From: Dehalococcoidia bacterium UBA2979
Lineage (GTDB): Bacteria > Chloroflexota > Dehalococcoidia > UBA2979
DNA: 21,656 nucleotides
Direction of reading: 5' to 3'
Assembly (NCBI GenBank): GCA_002348225.1
Contig: DEAP01000106.1
Coordinates: 1 to 21,656, forward strand
The position numbers were made by a program, and so were the translations under genes. Below, in pieces: positions 6,751 to 13,666 of the stretch. The notes beneath the pieces are model-generated. The model saw nothing but the letters and a program-made list of their open reading frames with translations. It was not told the DNA's origin and made no database searches. Position 1 is the first letter of the stretch. Every line of letters begins with the position of its first letter.

Positions 6751-7956
6751 CTAAATAACCTCGCGATCTCTCAGACTAGTGATCTGGTCCCAGTCATACC
6801 CTAACTGCAACAGTATTGTCTCGGTATCGAAACCTAGTCGCGGACCTCCGCCTTGGATCTTCGGTGGAGTCTCACTCATTCGCACAGGTGGTCCTGGGAC
6901 TCTCATCTCCCCGAGAGTATCAGATATGATCTCCTGCAAGTAACCGTTATCCCACATCTGCGCCTGTAATTCCAGATCTTCATAACTCATTACCAGTGAA
7001 TTCGGCACATCAGCATTGGTCAGTTGTTCGATCCAATATTCAGATGTCTCGGTCAAAAATTGTTGTTCCAGCACACGAACCAACTCATCTTTATTTTCTG
7101 CTCTGGCAAATGGATCGGAGAATCGATTATCCTCGATTAGATCCTGTCGCTTCAGAGCGCCACATAAATTCACCCAGAATCTTTGAGTATTGGCGGCGAT
7201 TGCAACATATTTCCCATCGCGAGAAAGATAATGCGTGTAAGTGGCAGCACGACGCGCCTCGAAACCAATCTGCTTGCCGGTCCGTAGAAAGCGAGTGATC
7301 GGCATTGCCTGGACTGCCGTCATGGCACCTATCAGTGAAACATCGAGATGCTGGCCAATTCCAAAACTGTTTCGAGCCACCAACGCTGAACTTATTCCAA
7401 ACGCAAGTAGCATGGCACCTATCTGATCGGCAAATCCACCGATTAAAGCCTGAGGAATCTGGGTCGGACCTCCACCCTGTTCCACCATGACACCACTAAA
7501 TGCTTGACCCACATGGTCGTATCCGGGTTGATTTCCTCGCGGACCTTCCCGGCCCCAAGATGATCCCGAGGCTAAGATAATATCTTCACGTATTTCCTTG
7601 AGGTCCGAATAACCGAGCCCCCATCTCTCCATAGTGCCGGGTCTAAAATTTTCGACCACCACATCGCATCCTTCTACCAACCTGCCAACAATTTCCTTAG
7701 CATCGGGTTTCCTAAGATCAATTGTCATACTCTTTTTGCCACGATTATGTGCCTCAAAATAGGCAGAGAATCCGTCATTCTGAAGACCTGTCGCGCGTCC
7801 TGGCTCGCCACCTGGCTCCTCAATCTTTATTACTTCCGCACCCATATCAGACAAAAGAACCGTGGCAAAAGGTCCTTGCTGATATCGAGTGAAATCGAGG
7901 ATTTTAATTCCTGATAGAGCTGACTGTTGCTGTTCCATCTTGCTGTCCTGATTCAT
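6751..7956 (-). CDS. Class III CoA-transferase (CaiB/BaiF family)
   Basis: The 401-residue protein transfers CoA between carboxylic acids through an aspartyl-CoA thioester. Family hallmarks are ILDFTRYQQGPFATVLLSDMGAEV near the N-terminus, EEPGGEPGR (46-54), NRGKKSMTIDLR (71-82), VVENFRPGTMERWGLGY (100-116) and PGYDHVGQAFSGVM (145-158). In the last motif D147 matches the catalytic aspartate. Downstream regions (GFADQIGAMLLAFGI, DVSLIGAM) also fit. It is the first gene of a minus-strand run with the thiolase-like and DUF35 genes (79-base gap), so it may activate their acid substrate. The start at 7956 has no ribosome binding site but has TAAGAT exactly six bases upstream, suggesting a leaderless message; ATG 7938, preceded by AGGA, is the alternative. 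The donor and acceptor acids are unknown. Confidence 0.92.
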   Translation of the reverse strand: MNQDSKMEQQQSALSGIKILDFTRYQQGPFATVLLSDMGAEVIKIEEPGGEPGRATGLQNDGFSAYFEAHNRGKKSMTIDLRKPDAKEIVGRLVEGCDVVVENFRPGTMERWGLGYSDLKEIREDIILASGSSWGREGPRGNQPGYDHVGQAFSGVMVEQGGGPTQIPQALIGGFADQIGAMLLAFGISSALVARNSFGIGQHLDVSLIGAMTAVQAMPITRFLRTGKQIGFEARRAATYTHYLSRDGKYVAIAANTQRFWVNLCGALKRQDLIEDNRFSDPFARAENKDELVRVLEQQFLTETSEYWIEQLTNADVPNSLVMSYEDLELQAQMWDNGYLQEIISDTLGEMRVPGPPVRMSETPPKIQGGGPRLGFDTETILLQLGYDWDQITSLRDREVI

Positions 7957-7962
7957 ACAACC

Positions 7963-7968
7963 ATCTTA
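7963..7968 (-). promoter_or_regulatory. -10 element TAAGAT positioned for a leaderless CoA-transferase transcript
   Basis: Minus-strand TAAGAT is followed by six bases (GGTTGT) and then the ATG at 7956. Transcription would therefore begin at or next to the A of the start codon. The spacing is identical to that of the TAGAAT-CATCGT-ATG arrangement at the glycosylase gene. No Shine-Dalgarno sequence precedes this ATG. Confidence 0.4.
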
Positions 7969-8041
7969 TGTTTCGAAATCACTATCACTGGGCATCTAAC
8001 CATCACCACTCCATATTAAAATGGGGGAAGGAGAATAAACT

Positions 8042-8806
8042 ATGCCCATAGACTCAACACACAAAATAGCATTGATTACAGGCGCTGGGTCCGGTGTCGG
8101 ACGAGCCTCAGCGCTGGCACTTATGGCCCAAGGATATACCACTGTCTTATTTGGGCGCCGCAAATCACAATTGGAAGAAACACTGGCACTCGGAGCCGTA
8201 AGCAATACCGAGTCAATGGTGATTACAGGCGATGTATGTGATGCGAGTTCCGTACATAATTTATTCGATGAAGTAAACCAACGATTTGGACGCCTAGATC
8301 TATTATTCAATAACGCTGGCATCGGTGCTCCGACTGTTCCTATTGAAGAACTAACCATTGAAGACTGGCAGAATGTAGTCAATACAAATCTCACCGGTAC
8401 ATTTCTCTGTACTCAGGAAGCGTTCAGAATAATGAAATCACAAAATCCTAAAGGCGGACGAATTATAAATAACGGTTCAATATCTGCAGACAGACCTCGA
8501 CCCATGTCGGCACCCTATACTTCGACAAAACATGCGATAACGGGTTTGACTAAGGCGACATCACTTGACGGACGTGAGCACGATATTGTCTGTGGACAGA
8601 TAGATATCGGGAACGCCGCCACAGAGATGACTCAAAGAATGAGTGAAGGAGTCTTACAGGCTAATGGTGTGACCCGTGAGGAGCCTGTAATGGATGTTCA
8701 GGCTGTCGCTGATGCGATCGTCTATATGGCCGAACTTCCGCTCGACACCAACGTACAATTTATGACAGTTATGGCTACCAAGATGCCTTACATCGGACGA
8801 GGATGA
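8042..8806 (+). CDS. Short-chain dehydrogenase/reductase (classical SDR)
   Basis: This 254-residue Rossmann-fold oxidoreductase shows TGAGSGVG (13-20) for dinucleotide binding, NNAG (90-93), N116 in NVVNTNL, S146 in NNGSIS, and Y159-x-x-x-K163 (PYTSTKHA), the full catalytic tetrad. Arginines R39/R40 after the second beta strand suggest a preference for NADP(H). The start is clear: AAGGAG lies eight bases before ATG 8042. The gene is divergent from the CoA-transferase and stands alone on its strand, but by position it may serve the same catabolic neighbourhood, for example by oxidising a hydroxyacid or hydroxyacyl intermediate. The substrate is not predictable. The following 103 bases (8807-8909) show no hairpin terminator or gene. 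Confidence 0.92.
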   Translation: MPIDSTHKIALITGAGSGVGRASALALMAQGYTTVLFGRRKSQLEETLALGAVSNTESMVITGDVCDASSVHNLFDEVNQRFGRLDLLFNNAGIGAPTVPIEELTIEDWQNVVNTNLTGTFLCTQEAFRIMKSQNPKGGRIINNGSISADRPRPMSAPYTSTKHAITGLTKATSLDGREHDIVCGQIDIGNAATEMTQRMSEGVLQANGVTREEPVMDVQAVADAIVYMAELPLDTNVQFMTVMATKMPYIGRG

Positions 8807-8909
8807 TTTCAAAAATTGCTGATCCAATCCTATAAGTCATCTCCAGTCACTCGATAGAAGTAGATAAAAAAAGCATATGGATGTAATTGGGGTATAACAG
8901 ATACAAGCT

Positions 8910-10181
8910 CTAGTCTATGGACGGTTGACCAATGAATGCTAACTTAATGTCAAGTTGCATCTCCAAAAACTCTGCGAACTCAAGCTGAAACTGTGCATAT
9001 GACCGGCCGAAATTCCTCTCGAAAGCGATCAACCAACCATAATCTTTCAATTCTTCGTTAAACGAGCGGAAATGTTCCACTGATGTTGAGCCCGACTGAT
9101 GCTGCAGGTATGCAACAGCTACCCGACCAATCGAGCATTGCCACGAGTCCCCTGTTATCTCAGATTCCACCTGATCTGCCGGGCTCTCGCAGGACAATAG
9201 AATATCGTCGGCAGGAACATCGTGTTCATTGAATACTTCATGAGCTGCTGTCACCCAGCCTTCTAACTCGCTGGCAAAATTTCCCGGAATGAATTGATCG
9301 GAGATCAGTGCAGCGAGATAGTCAGCCGTGCCTTCGTAAAGCCATACCGGACCTTTTAAATCTATTTCATTAAAACTGGGTATCGGCCCCTCGTGATTAA
9401 GTACATGAGCATTTTGATAAACATGGATCCACTCATGACTGGCTGGGATCCAGTGGCTGGTCGGTGCAAATTCATGGTCGTCTAGAGTGGGCCAAACTAT
9501 TTCGAATAGGGCCGAGTCCCTGGAGAGCACTCCCATACCTCGGCCTTGCGTAGCCATGGGAGTGAGTAAATTACGTTCACACTCTCCCGAACTGGAACTA
9601 TCAATATATCCGCACCGGTGCTTCACCACGGCAAGATGATTAGTAGTTTCTCTATGCCAAATAGACACGTACAAATGGATAGTTTGGCTGGTCGCACCGT
9701 CAGGTATAGGAAATGCTTCACTGGCGCCGAGTATCGCATCATAAACATCGGCGTAAATCGAATCTGGCGTGCCTTGATAGGAAGTAAAATCAAAAACCAA
9801 GTCACTCAAGCGACTCGCGCATCGGTCCTGCTTAGATCCCTCTGGCCCCTGGATAAATGCTAAATCGATCTCGATATCAGCGCAGCGCGTAATACTCATG
9901 GTGCCCATTGATCCGTTGGCATTGCTTGCATTTTCAGGGGTCACTGGAGTGGAACTCGAGGATGCAGTCGTCGACGAGTCATCGGAGGCATTTACCACTG
10001 GTGTAGTATTCGTCACAGTCTCTGATACTGTGGTGGCTGGAGTCCCAGCCGTAGTTGTTGACTCTGTCTCGGCACTATTAACTTCAACAACTCTGGTTGA
10101 GACTATCTCGCTCTCGCTCGAGCAAGAAATTGTGCCCAGAAAAATTAGAAGCCCAATAAGTAAACTGACCAACTTTTTCAT
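8910..10181 (-). CDS. Predicted lipoprotein with gluzincin-type zinc peptidase domain (HEWIH)
   Basis: The protein has 423 residues from ATG 10181, with GGGAGG five bases upstream; GTG 10187 is also in frame. Residues 1-19 form a lipoprotein-like signal peptide (MKKLVSLLIGLLIFLGTIS) with C20 as the likely lipidated residue, although the -3 to -1 residues TIS are not a perfect lipobox. A Ser/Thr-rich linker (about 21-95) would extend it from the membrane. The globular part carries HEWIH (249-253) and, 30 residues later, YEGTADYLAAL with E283. This is the layout of gluzincin or 'peptidase MA-like' metalloproteases: two His, a catalytic Glu, and a third-ligand Glu. Six cysteines (100, 121, 190, 201, 331, 349) could form disulfides outside the cytoplasm. 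I recognise no named family. It lies 45 bases downstream of tRNA-Phe on the same strand. Confidence 0.75.
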   Translation of the reverse strand: MKKLVSLLIGLLIFLGTISCSSESEIVSTRVVEVNSAETESTTTAGTPATTVSETVTNTTPVVNASDDSSTTASSSSTPVTPENASNANGSMGTMSITRCADIEIDLAFIQGPEGSKQDRCASRLSDLVFDFTSYQGTPDSIYADVYDAILGASEAFPIPDGATSQTIHLYVSIWHRETTNHLAVVKHRCGYIDSSSSGECERNLLTPMATQGRGMGVLSRDSALFEIVWPTLDDHEFAPTSHWIPASHEWIHVYQNAHVLNHEGPIPSFNEIDLKGPVWLYEGTADYLAALISDQFIPGNFASELEGWVTAAHEVFNEHDVPADDILLSCESPADQVESEITGDSWQCSIGRVAVAYLQHQSGSTSVEHFRSFNEELKDYGWLIAFERNFGRSYAQFQLEFAEFLEMQLDIKLAFIGQPSID

Positions 10182-10226
10182 TGACACCTCCCAAGTTCTC
10201 GCAAGGGATACCGCTCAAACAGAGAA

Positions 10227-10302
10227 TGGTGTCGAGGGGCGGGCTCGAACCGCCGACCCTTGCCTTTTCAGGGCAATGCTCTACCAGCTGAGCTACCTCG
10301 AC
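10227..10302 (-). tRNA. tRNA-Phe (anticodon GAA)
   Basis: The complementary strand folds as a complete cloverleaf: acceptor GTCGAGG/CCTCGAC, D stem GCTC/GAGC, anticodon stem TTGCC/GGCAA around loop CTGAAAA, and T stem GGCGG/CCGCC with loop TTCGAGC. The encoded CCA end is included, for 76 bases in total. Anticodon GAA reads phenylalanine codons. The divergent neighbour is the AlkA-type gene. The lipoprotein gene follows on the same strand with no terminator between, so read-through co-transcription is possible. Confidence 0.97.
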
Positions 10303-10312
10303 CGGAACCTAA

Positions 10313-10343
10313 AGCATACAACCTAATTCAACCAAAGGTCCAA
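10313..10343 (-). promoter_or_regulatory. Candidate tRNA-Phe promoter (TTGGAC ... TATGCT)
   Basis: The minus strand carries TTGGAC (10343-10338) and TATGCT (10318-10313), separated by 19 bases. The -10 ends ten bases before the tRNA 5' end, which suits a short precursor leader. The spacer is longer than ideal, so the assignment is tentative. Confidence 0.3.
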
Positions 10344-10364
10344 TTTGATTAGAGGTTTAACAGA

Positions 10365-10370
10365 TAGAAT
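10365..10370 (+). promoter_or_regulatory. -10 element TAGAAT positioned for a leaderless glycosylase transcript
   Basis: TAGAAT (within GATAGAAT) is followed by six bases (CATCGT) and then ATG 10377, with no Shine-Dalgarno sequence before that start. The distance predicts transcription starting at the start codon itself, the geometry of leaderless genes in several bacterial phyla. Confidence 0.45.
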
Positions 10371-10376
10371 CATCGT

Positions 10377-11048
10377 ATGCCGATAAATAATTATGCGAGA
10401 GTCCGATGGATGAAAAAGGCTGGCCTGTATCTACAGGAAAAAGACCCTATCTTACGAACGTTAATCGAACGGTACGGTTTTTATCGTCCAAGCCCACCAA
10501 CTTCTGATGGTTGGTCTTCACTGTGCAGAACAATCATGTTTCAACAACTTGCGGGCTCGGCAGCCTCAGCTATTCAGAAGCGCTGGCTCGCTTCGTATAA
10601 GAGAACTCTACAATCTGGTTTCCCGTCGCCTAGGCAAGTCCTGAACACAAGAAGTGATGTCTTTAAAGCTGCTGGAGTATCACAGCAAAAAACTTCATAT
10701 CTTCGGAGCCTTGCTGAGCACGTCGAGTCTGGGGAGCTTGATTTTGATGAGTTAACTAACTTGACTGATGAAGATGTGATCACACGTATCACCCAGGTTC
10801 ATGGATTAGGAGTTTGGTCTGCTCACATGTTTCTGATGTCGCAGTTACGAAGACCTAACATTCTCCCCGTCGGAGATCTCGGAGTAAGGAATGGCATGAA
10901 AATTGCCTATCAAGTCGAGGGACTAGTGACACCTAAAGTAGCTTCGGAAATCGGTCAGCGCTGGGAACCTTATTGCTCGGCTGGCTCGTGGTATATGTGG
11001 AAAGTTGCTGATGGGGATCAAGATTTTTTTAATGACCCAGTCAACTAG
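10377..11048 (+). CDS. DNA-3-methyladenine glycosylase II-like protein (AlkA family, HhH-GPD)
   Basis: The 223-residue protein belongs to the base-excision repair glycosylases that remove alkylated purines from DNA. It shows the helix IMFQQLAGSAASAI (53-66), a helix-hairpin-helix with VHGLGVWSAHMF (141-152), and the catalytic aspartate D167 in PVGDLGVRNGM. The C-terminal part (RWEPYCSAGSWYMWKVAD) is standard for short AlkA proteins lacking the E. coli N-terminal domain. No iron-sulfur cysteine cluster is present, arguing against an EndoIII/MutY assignment. The start at 10377 fits a leaderless message; ATG 10410 is an internal alternative close to where homology begins. The gene overlaps the MFS transporter by eight bases tail to tail. 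Confidence 0.88.
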   Translation: MPINNYARVRWMKKAGLYLQEKDPILRTLIERYGFYRPSPPTSDGWSSLCRTIMFQQLAGSAASAIQKRWLASYKRTLQSGFPSPRQVLNTRSDVFKAAGVSQQKTSYLRSLAEHVESGELDFDELTNLTDEDVITRITQVHGLGVWSAHMFLMSQLRRPNILPVGDLGVRNGMKIAYQVEGLVTPKVASEIGQRWEPYCSAGSWYMWKVADGDQDFFNDPVN

Positions 11049-12336
11049 AGTCATCAGTCGATCGTGAAGGTAGCTCAATTGTTTTAGGCTCTTGTACAAA
11101 AAACACGAACATCAACACTCCTAGTAGACCTATTGCACCGATCCCTGAAACAGTAAATGCAAGTGAAGTGATAGCTGCAAGAGGTCCTACCAGCATGCTT
11201 CCGCCAGCTTGTCCAGTGTCAGAAACAAGCCGCCAAACACCGATGAATTGCCCTCTATTCTCTGGCAACGAGAGATCTGCACCGATGGTCATTACGATGC
11301 CACTACCGAGTCCATTCCCAAATCCACTAATCAGGCAAACAATGAGCATTTCAGAAAAAGATTCGGTGAAAATCAAGCCCAACGTGGTGACCGAGAGAAT
11401 CAGCAGACTCGGGATTGCCGCTGCTCGGCGGCCGAATTTATCCATTATTATCCCGGCAAAATAAAATGGTACGGTGTCTACGGCAAAGGAAAGCCCCATT
11501 ATGAGAGATATTTCCTGTGCACTAAGACCAATCTGACTACCCCACAACGGCCAAAATACATCGCGAGAATGCCTAACCACAGCCAGCAAAATAACTGCAA
11601 CGCCAACGGTACTAAAAATAGATTTGTAATTAATGATTACTACGCCGATCTCACGCAGTGAAATCGTATCTTCAGGAACTCTGTGCAGCGTGTCTTGAAA
11701 AGACGAGAGAATCAATACTAGAGCCACTAAAGTAAAAATAGAAAATAATACGAATGCCATCTCCAAACCGCTGAAGGTATATAGGAACGCAGCTAGTACC
11801 GGTCCTGCAAATCTCCCCGCTCGAGTAAACCCACCCACAAGCGATATCCCTCGCCCTCGAAGTTCTTCCGAACAAGCGCCGGCAATGTATACCAAGCGAG
11901 CGACCTGCCAGAGCGATGACGCAGCACCCATGAGAAAAATTACAGCAGAAAAACAAATCAGAGCAGTTGTCGTTGATGACTCGATAGCGGTTATCGCATA
12001 AATCGCAAATACACATGCGACTACTAGGATTGCTCCGGAAGATAGAATGGACCAGCGCTCACCTATCCTGCCGACAATAATTCCTGCTGGAATATCAAAA
12101 ATATAATTACCTAATCCCCTAAGAGCAGCGATTATCCCAGCCAGAGCGATCGATGCACCAAGATCCTGGGCAGCAAGAGGAAGTATCGGCATCACCGCCC
12201 CTTGGCCAGCTGACAGTAAAAAGGTAGGTCCGTATACGGGAAGAAACAGTTGCCGAAGTAATTGCGTTAATGCTCTGATTTGTCGTCTGCTCTCAAAAGT
12301 GCTTGTCAAAACAACTTGATCACGTAGCCGTCTCAA
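11041..12336 (-). CDS. Major facilitator superfamily transporter
   Basis: The 431-residue inner-membrane protein has about 12 hydrophobic segments. MFS motif A-like loops lie in the two halves: GIIVGRIGERW (85-95) between helices 2 and 3, and GIIMDKFGRRAA (295-306) between helices 8 and 9. R162 and the RGRGISLVGG loop also fit, as does RGQFIGVWRL (361-370). It is probably a proton-coupled efflux or uptake carrier; the substrate is unknown. No ATG exists near the start. TTG 12336 overlaps the upstream M16 gene by 17 bases, and TTG 12309 is an alternative just past that stop, so the N-terminus is uncertain. The operon position after two M16 peptidase subunits suggests co-expression, but no functional link is evident. 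Confidence 0.85.
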   Translation of the reverse strand: MRRLRDQVVLTSTFESRRQIRALTQLLRQLFLPVYGPTFLLSAGQGAVMPILPLAAQDLGASIALAGIIAALRGLGNYIFDIPAGIIVGRIGERWSILSSGAILVVACVFAIYAITAIESSTTTALICFSAVIFLMGAASSLWQVARLVYIAGACSEELRGRGISLVGGFTRAGRFAGPVLAAFLYTFSGLEMAFVLFSIFTLVALVLILSSFQDTLHRVPEDTISLREIGVVIINYKSIFSTVGVAVILLAVVRHSRDVFWPLWGSQIGLSAQEISLIMGLSFAVDTVPFYFAGIIMDKFGRRAAAIPSLLILSVTTLGLIFTESFSEMLIVCLISGFGNGLGSGIVMTIGADLSLPENRGQFIGVWRLVSDTGQAGGSMLVGPLAAITSLAFTVSGIGAIGLLGVLMFVFFVQEPKTIELPSRSTDDSS

Positions 12337-13666
12337 AGGGGCTTAAACCCTCCACCGAAGACAATGAATCCTTAATACGATCAATGTCTCCGGCAATAGA
12401 TACGCTAAATCGTGAGGGATCGAGATAGGTTTCCGCGGTACGTCGAATATCTTCTGGCTGTAGATTCATCACCTGTTCAATGTAATGATCGTCTTCGTCA
12501 TCCGATATTCCGTGTAGATCTGAAAAGACGAAATGACCCATGCGTGACACTGGTTCTGACATCTGCCGAATAAACGAACCGACCATATATTGTTTTATAT
12601 CCTGGAGCTCATCTAATTCAGGCGGGTCAGTACGTATCCGACTTATTTCAAATAAGATTTCCTTGATGGCAGCTGCGGTCACGTCTGTGGTCACGTCAGC
12701 CATTTGCAGCCAGACACCATCATTTGGTTGAGTCAGTAGAGCCGATCTTGGGGAGTATGTGTATCCCTTATCTTCTCTGATATTCAGAGTTATCCGAGAA
12801 TGAAATGAGCCCCCTAACAAAGCATTCAGTACTTCCAGGGCAATCCAATCAGACTCACCAGGGGCAATGACCGGGAGTCCCATATAGATAGTAGACTGCT
12901 CCGCTTGATCTCGATTGAACAGTCGTGTTTTGTGGTTCCAAACGGCCGGACCCAGATCACCTAATGCTACCCCACCAACTTTCCAGTTTGAGAAATTGCT
13001 CTCAACTTCATTTACCAATACTTCTCGGTCGAACTGGCCTGAGACATAGATATGTGCTCGGTCTGCTGATTGTTGTTCTGACCAATAATTCAGAGCATCT
13101 CCACGACCGAACTCCTGAAGATATTCTCTCTGAGGCAACAGGTTACCGAAATGGTGATCATCACCATAAACCAAATTACGGAATCCCTGTGCAGCCGCCA
13201 CCTGAGGTTGATCCAGAGACAGTTCCAGCTCTCGGAGGAGATTATCGCGAATCCTTTCTGCCTCCTGCTCAGGGAATGTTGGTTCTTTCACCGCGAGCCC
13301 AAGTAAGTTCAATGCTGTTGAAAGACTCTCAGAAGGCACTGTCGTGGAAAAAGTTGTAGCTGCCTCATCGGCAGAAATGTGTAATTGACCGCCAATGGAG
13401 GAGAATTCGCGAGCAAGCGAATCAGGATCATAGGAACCTGCACCGCCCTCGTTTAAATATTGGGCTGAGAATCGTTCAAGCCAAATCGATTCTCGGTTAA
13501 AGACTCGGTGATTTCGAATATTCAACCGAAGGAAGACGAGTGGTGCCCGACCGAGCGCGAAAGAAGATACTTCCATCCCATTGTCTAACTTATTTATTTC
13601 TCTCGGATTTGCCTCGAAAGGACGAATATCACCAAGTTCTGGACGAGGAAGCAACGCACCACTCAT
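12320..13666 (-). CDS. M16 family peptidase-like subunit, non-catalytic partner
   Basis: The 448-residue protein has the M16 (pitrilysin/MPP) two-domain fold but lacks the HxxEH zinc motif; the corresponding helix reads FSAQYLNEGGAG (66-77). It keeps the second-half motif LLGGSFHSRITLNIREDKGYTYS (283-305), whose Arg and Tyr bind substrate across the dimer in M16B enzymes. This is the usual division of labour in bacterial M16 pairs: one subunit carries zinc and the other carries the R/Y pair. It starts inside the stop region of the catalytic gene (ATGA, 13666-13663), implying translational coupling and 1:1 assembly. No signal peptide is visible, so it probably acts in the cytoplasm on peptides. 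Confidence 0.9.
   Translation of the reverse strand: MSGALLPRPELGDIRPFEANPREINKLDNGMEVSSFALGRAPLVFLRLNIRNHRVFNRESIWLERFSAQYLNEGGAGSYDPDSLAREFSSIGGQLHISADEAATTFSTTVPSESLSTALNLLGLAVKEPTFPEQEAERIRDNLLRELELSLDQPQVAAAQGFRNLVYGDDHHFGNLLPQREYLQEFGRGDALNYWSEQQSADRAHIYVSGQFDREVLVNEVESNFSNWKVGGVALGDLGPAVWNHKTRLFNRDQAEQSTIYMGLPVIAPGESDWIALEVLNALLGGSFHSRITLNIREDKGYTYSPRSALLTQPNDGVWLQMADVTTDVTAAAIKEILFEISRIRTDPPELDELQDIKQYMVGSFIRQMSEPVSRMGHFVFSDLHGISDDEDDHYIEQVMNLQPEDIRRTAETYLDPSRFSVSIAGDIDRIKDSLSSVEGLSPFETAT

Noticed and set aside
9898..10326. 142-codon plus-strand open frame ending across the tRNA-Phe region
   Set aside because: Its C-terminal part contains RARTADPCLFRAMLYQLSYL, the well-known false peptide made by translating the antisense of a tRNA gene. 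The rest is antisense to the Ser/Thr-rich linker of the lipoprotein.
10377..11048. Endonuclease III or MutY assignment
   Set aside because: The C-terminal four-cysteine iron-sulfur loop is absent and the helix-hairpin-helix context (GDLGVRNGM) fits AlkA-type monofunctional glycosylases.
11209..11661. 150-codon plus-strand open frame
   Set aside because: It is antisense to the MFS transporter, with polar low-quality composition and no ribosome binding site; the transporter frame is clearly real.
12925..13359. 144-codon plus-strand open frame
   Set aside because: It is antisense to the non-catalytic M16 subunit and has no recognisable motifs.
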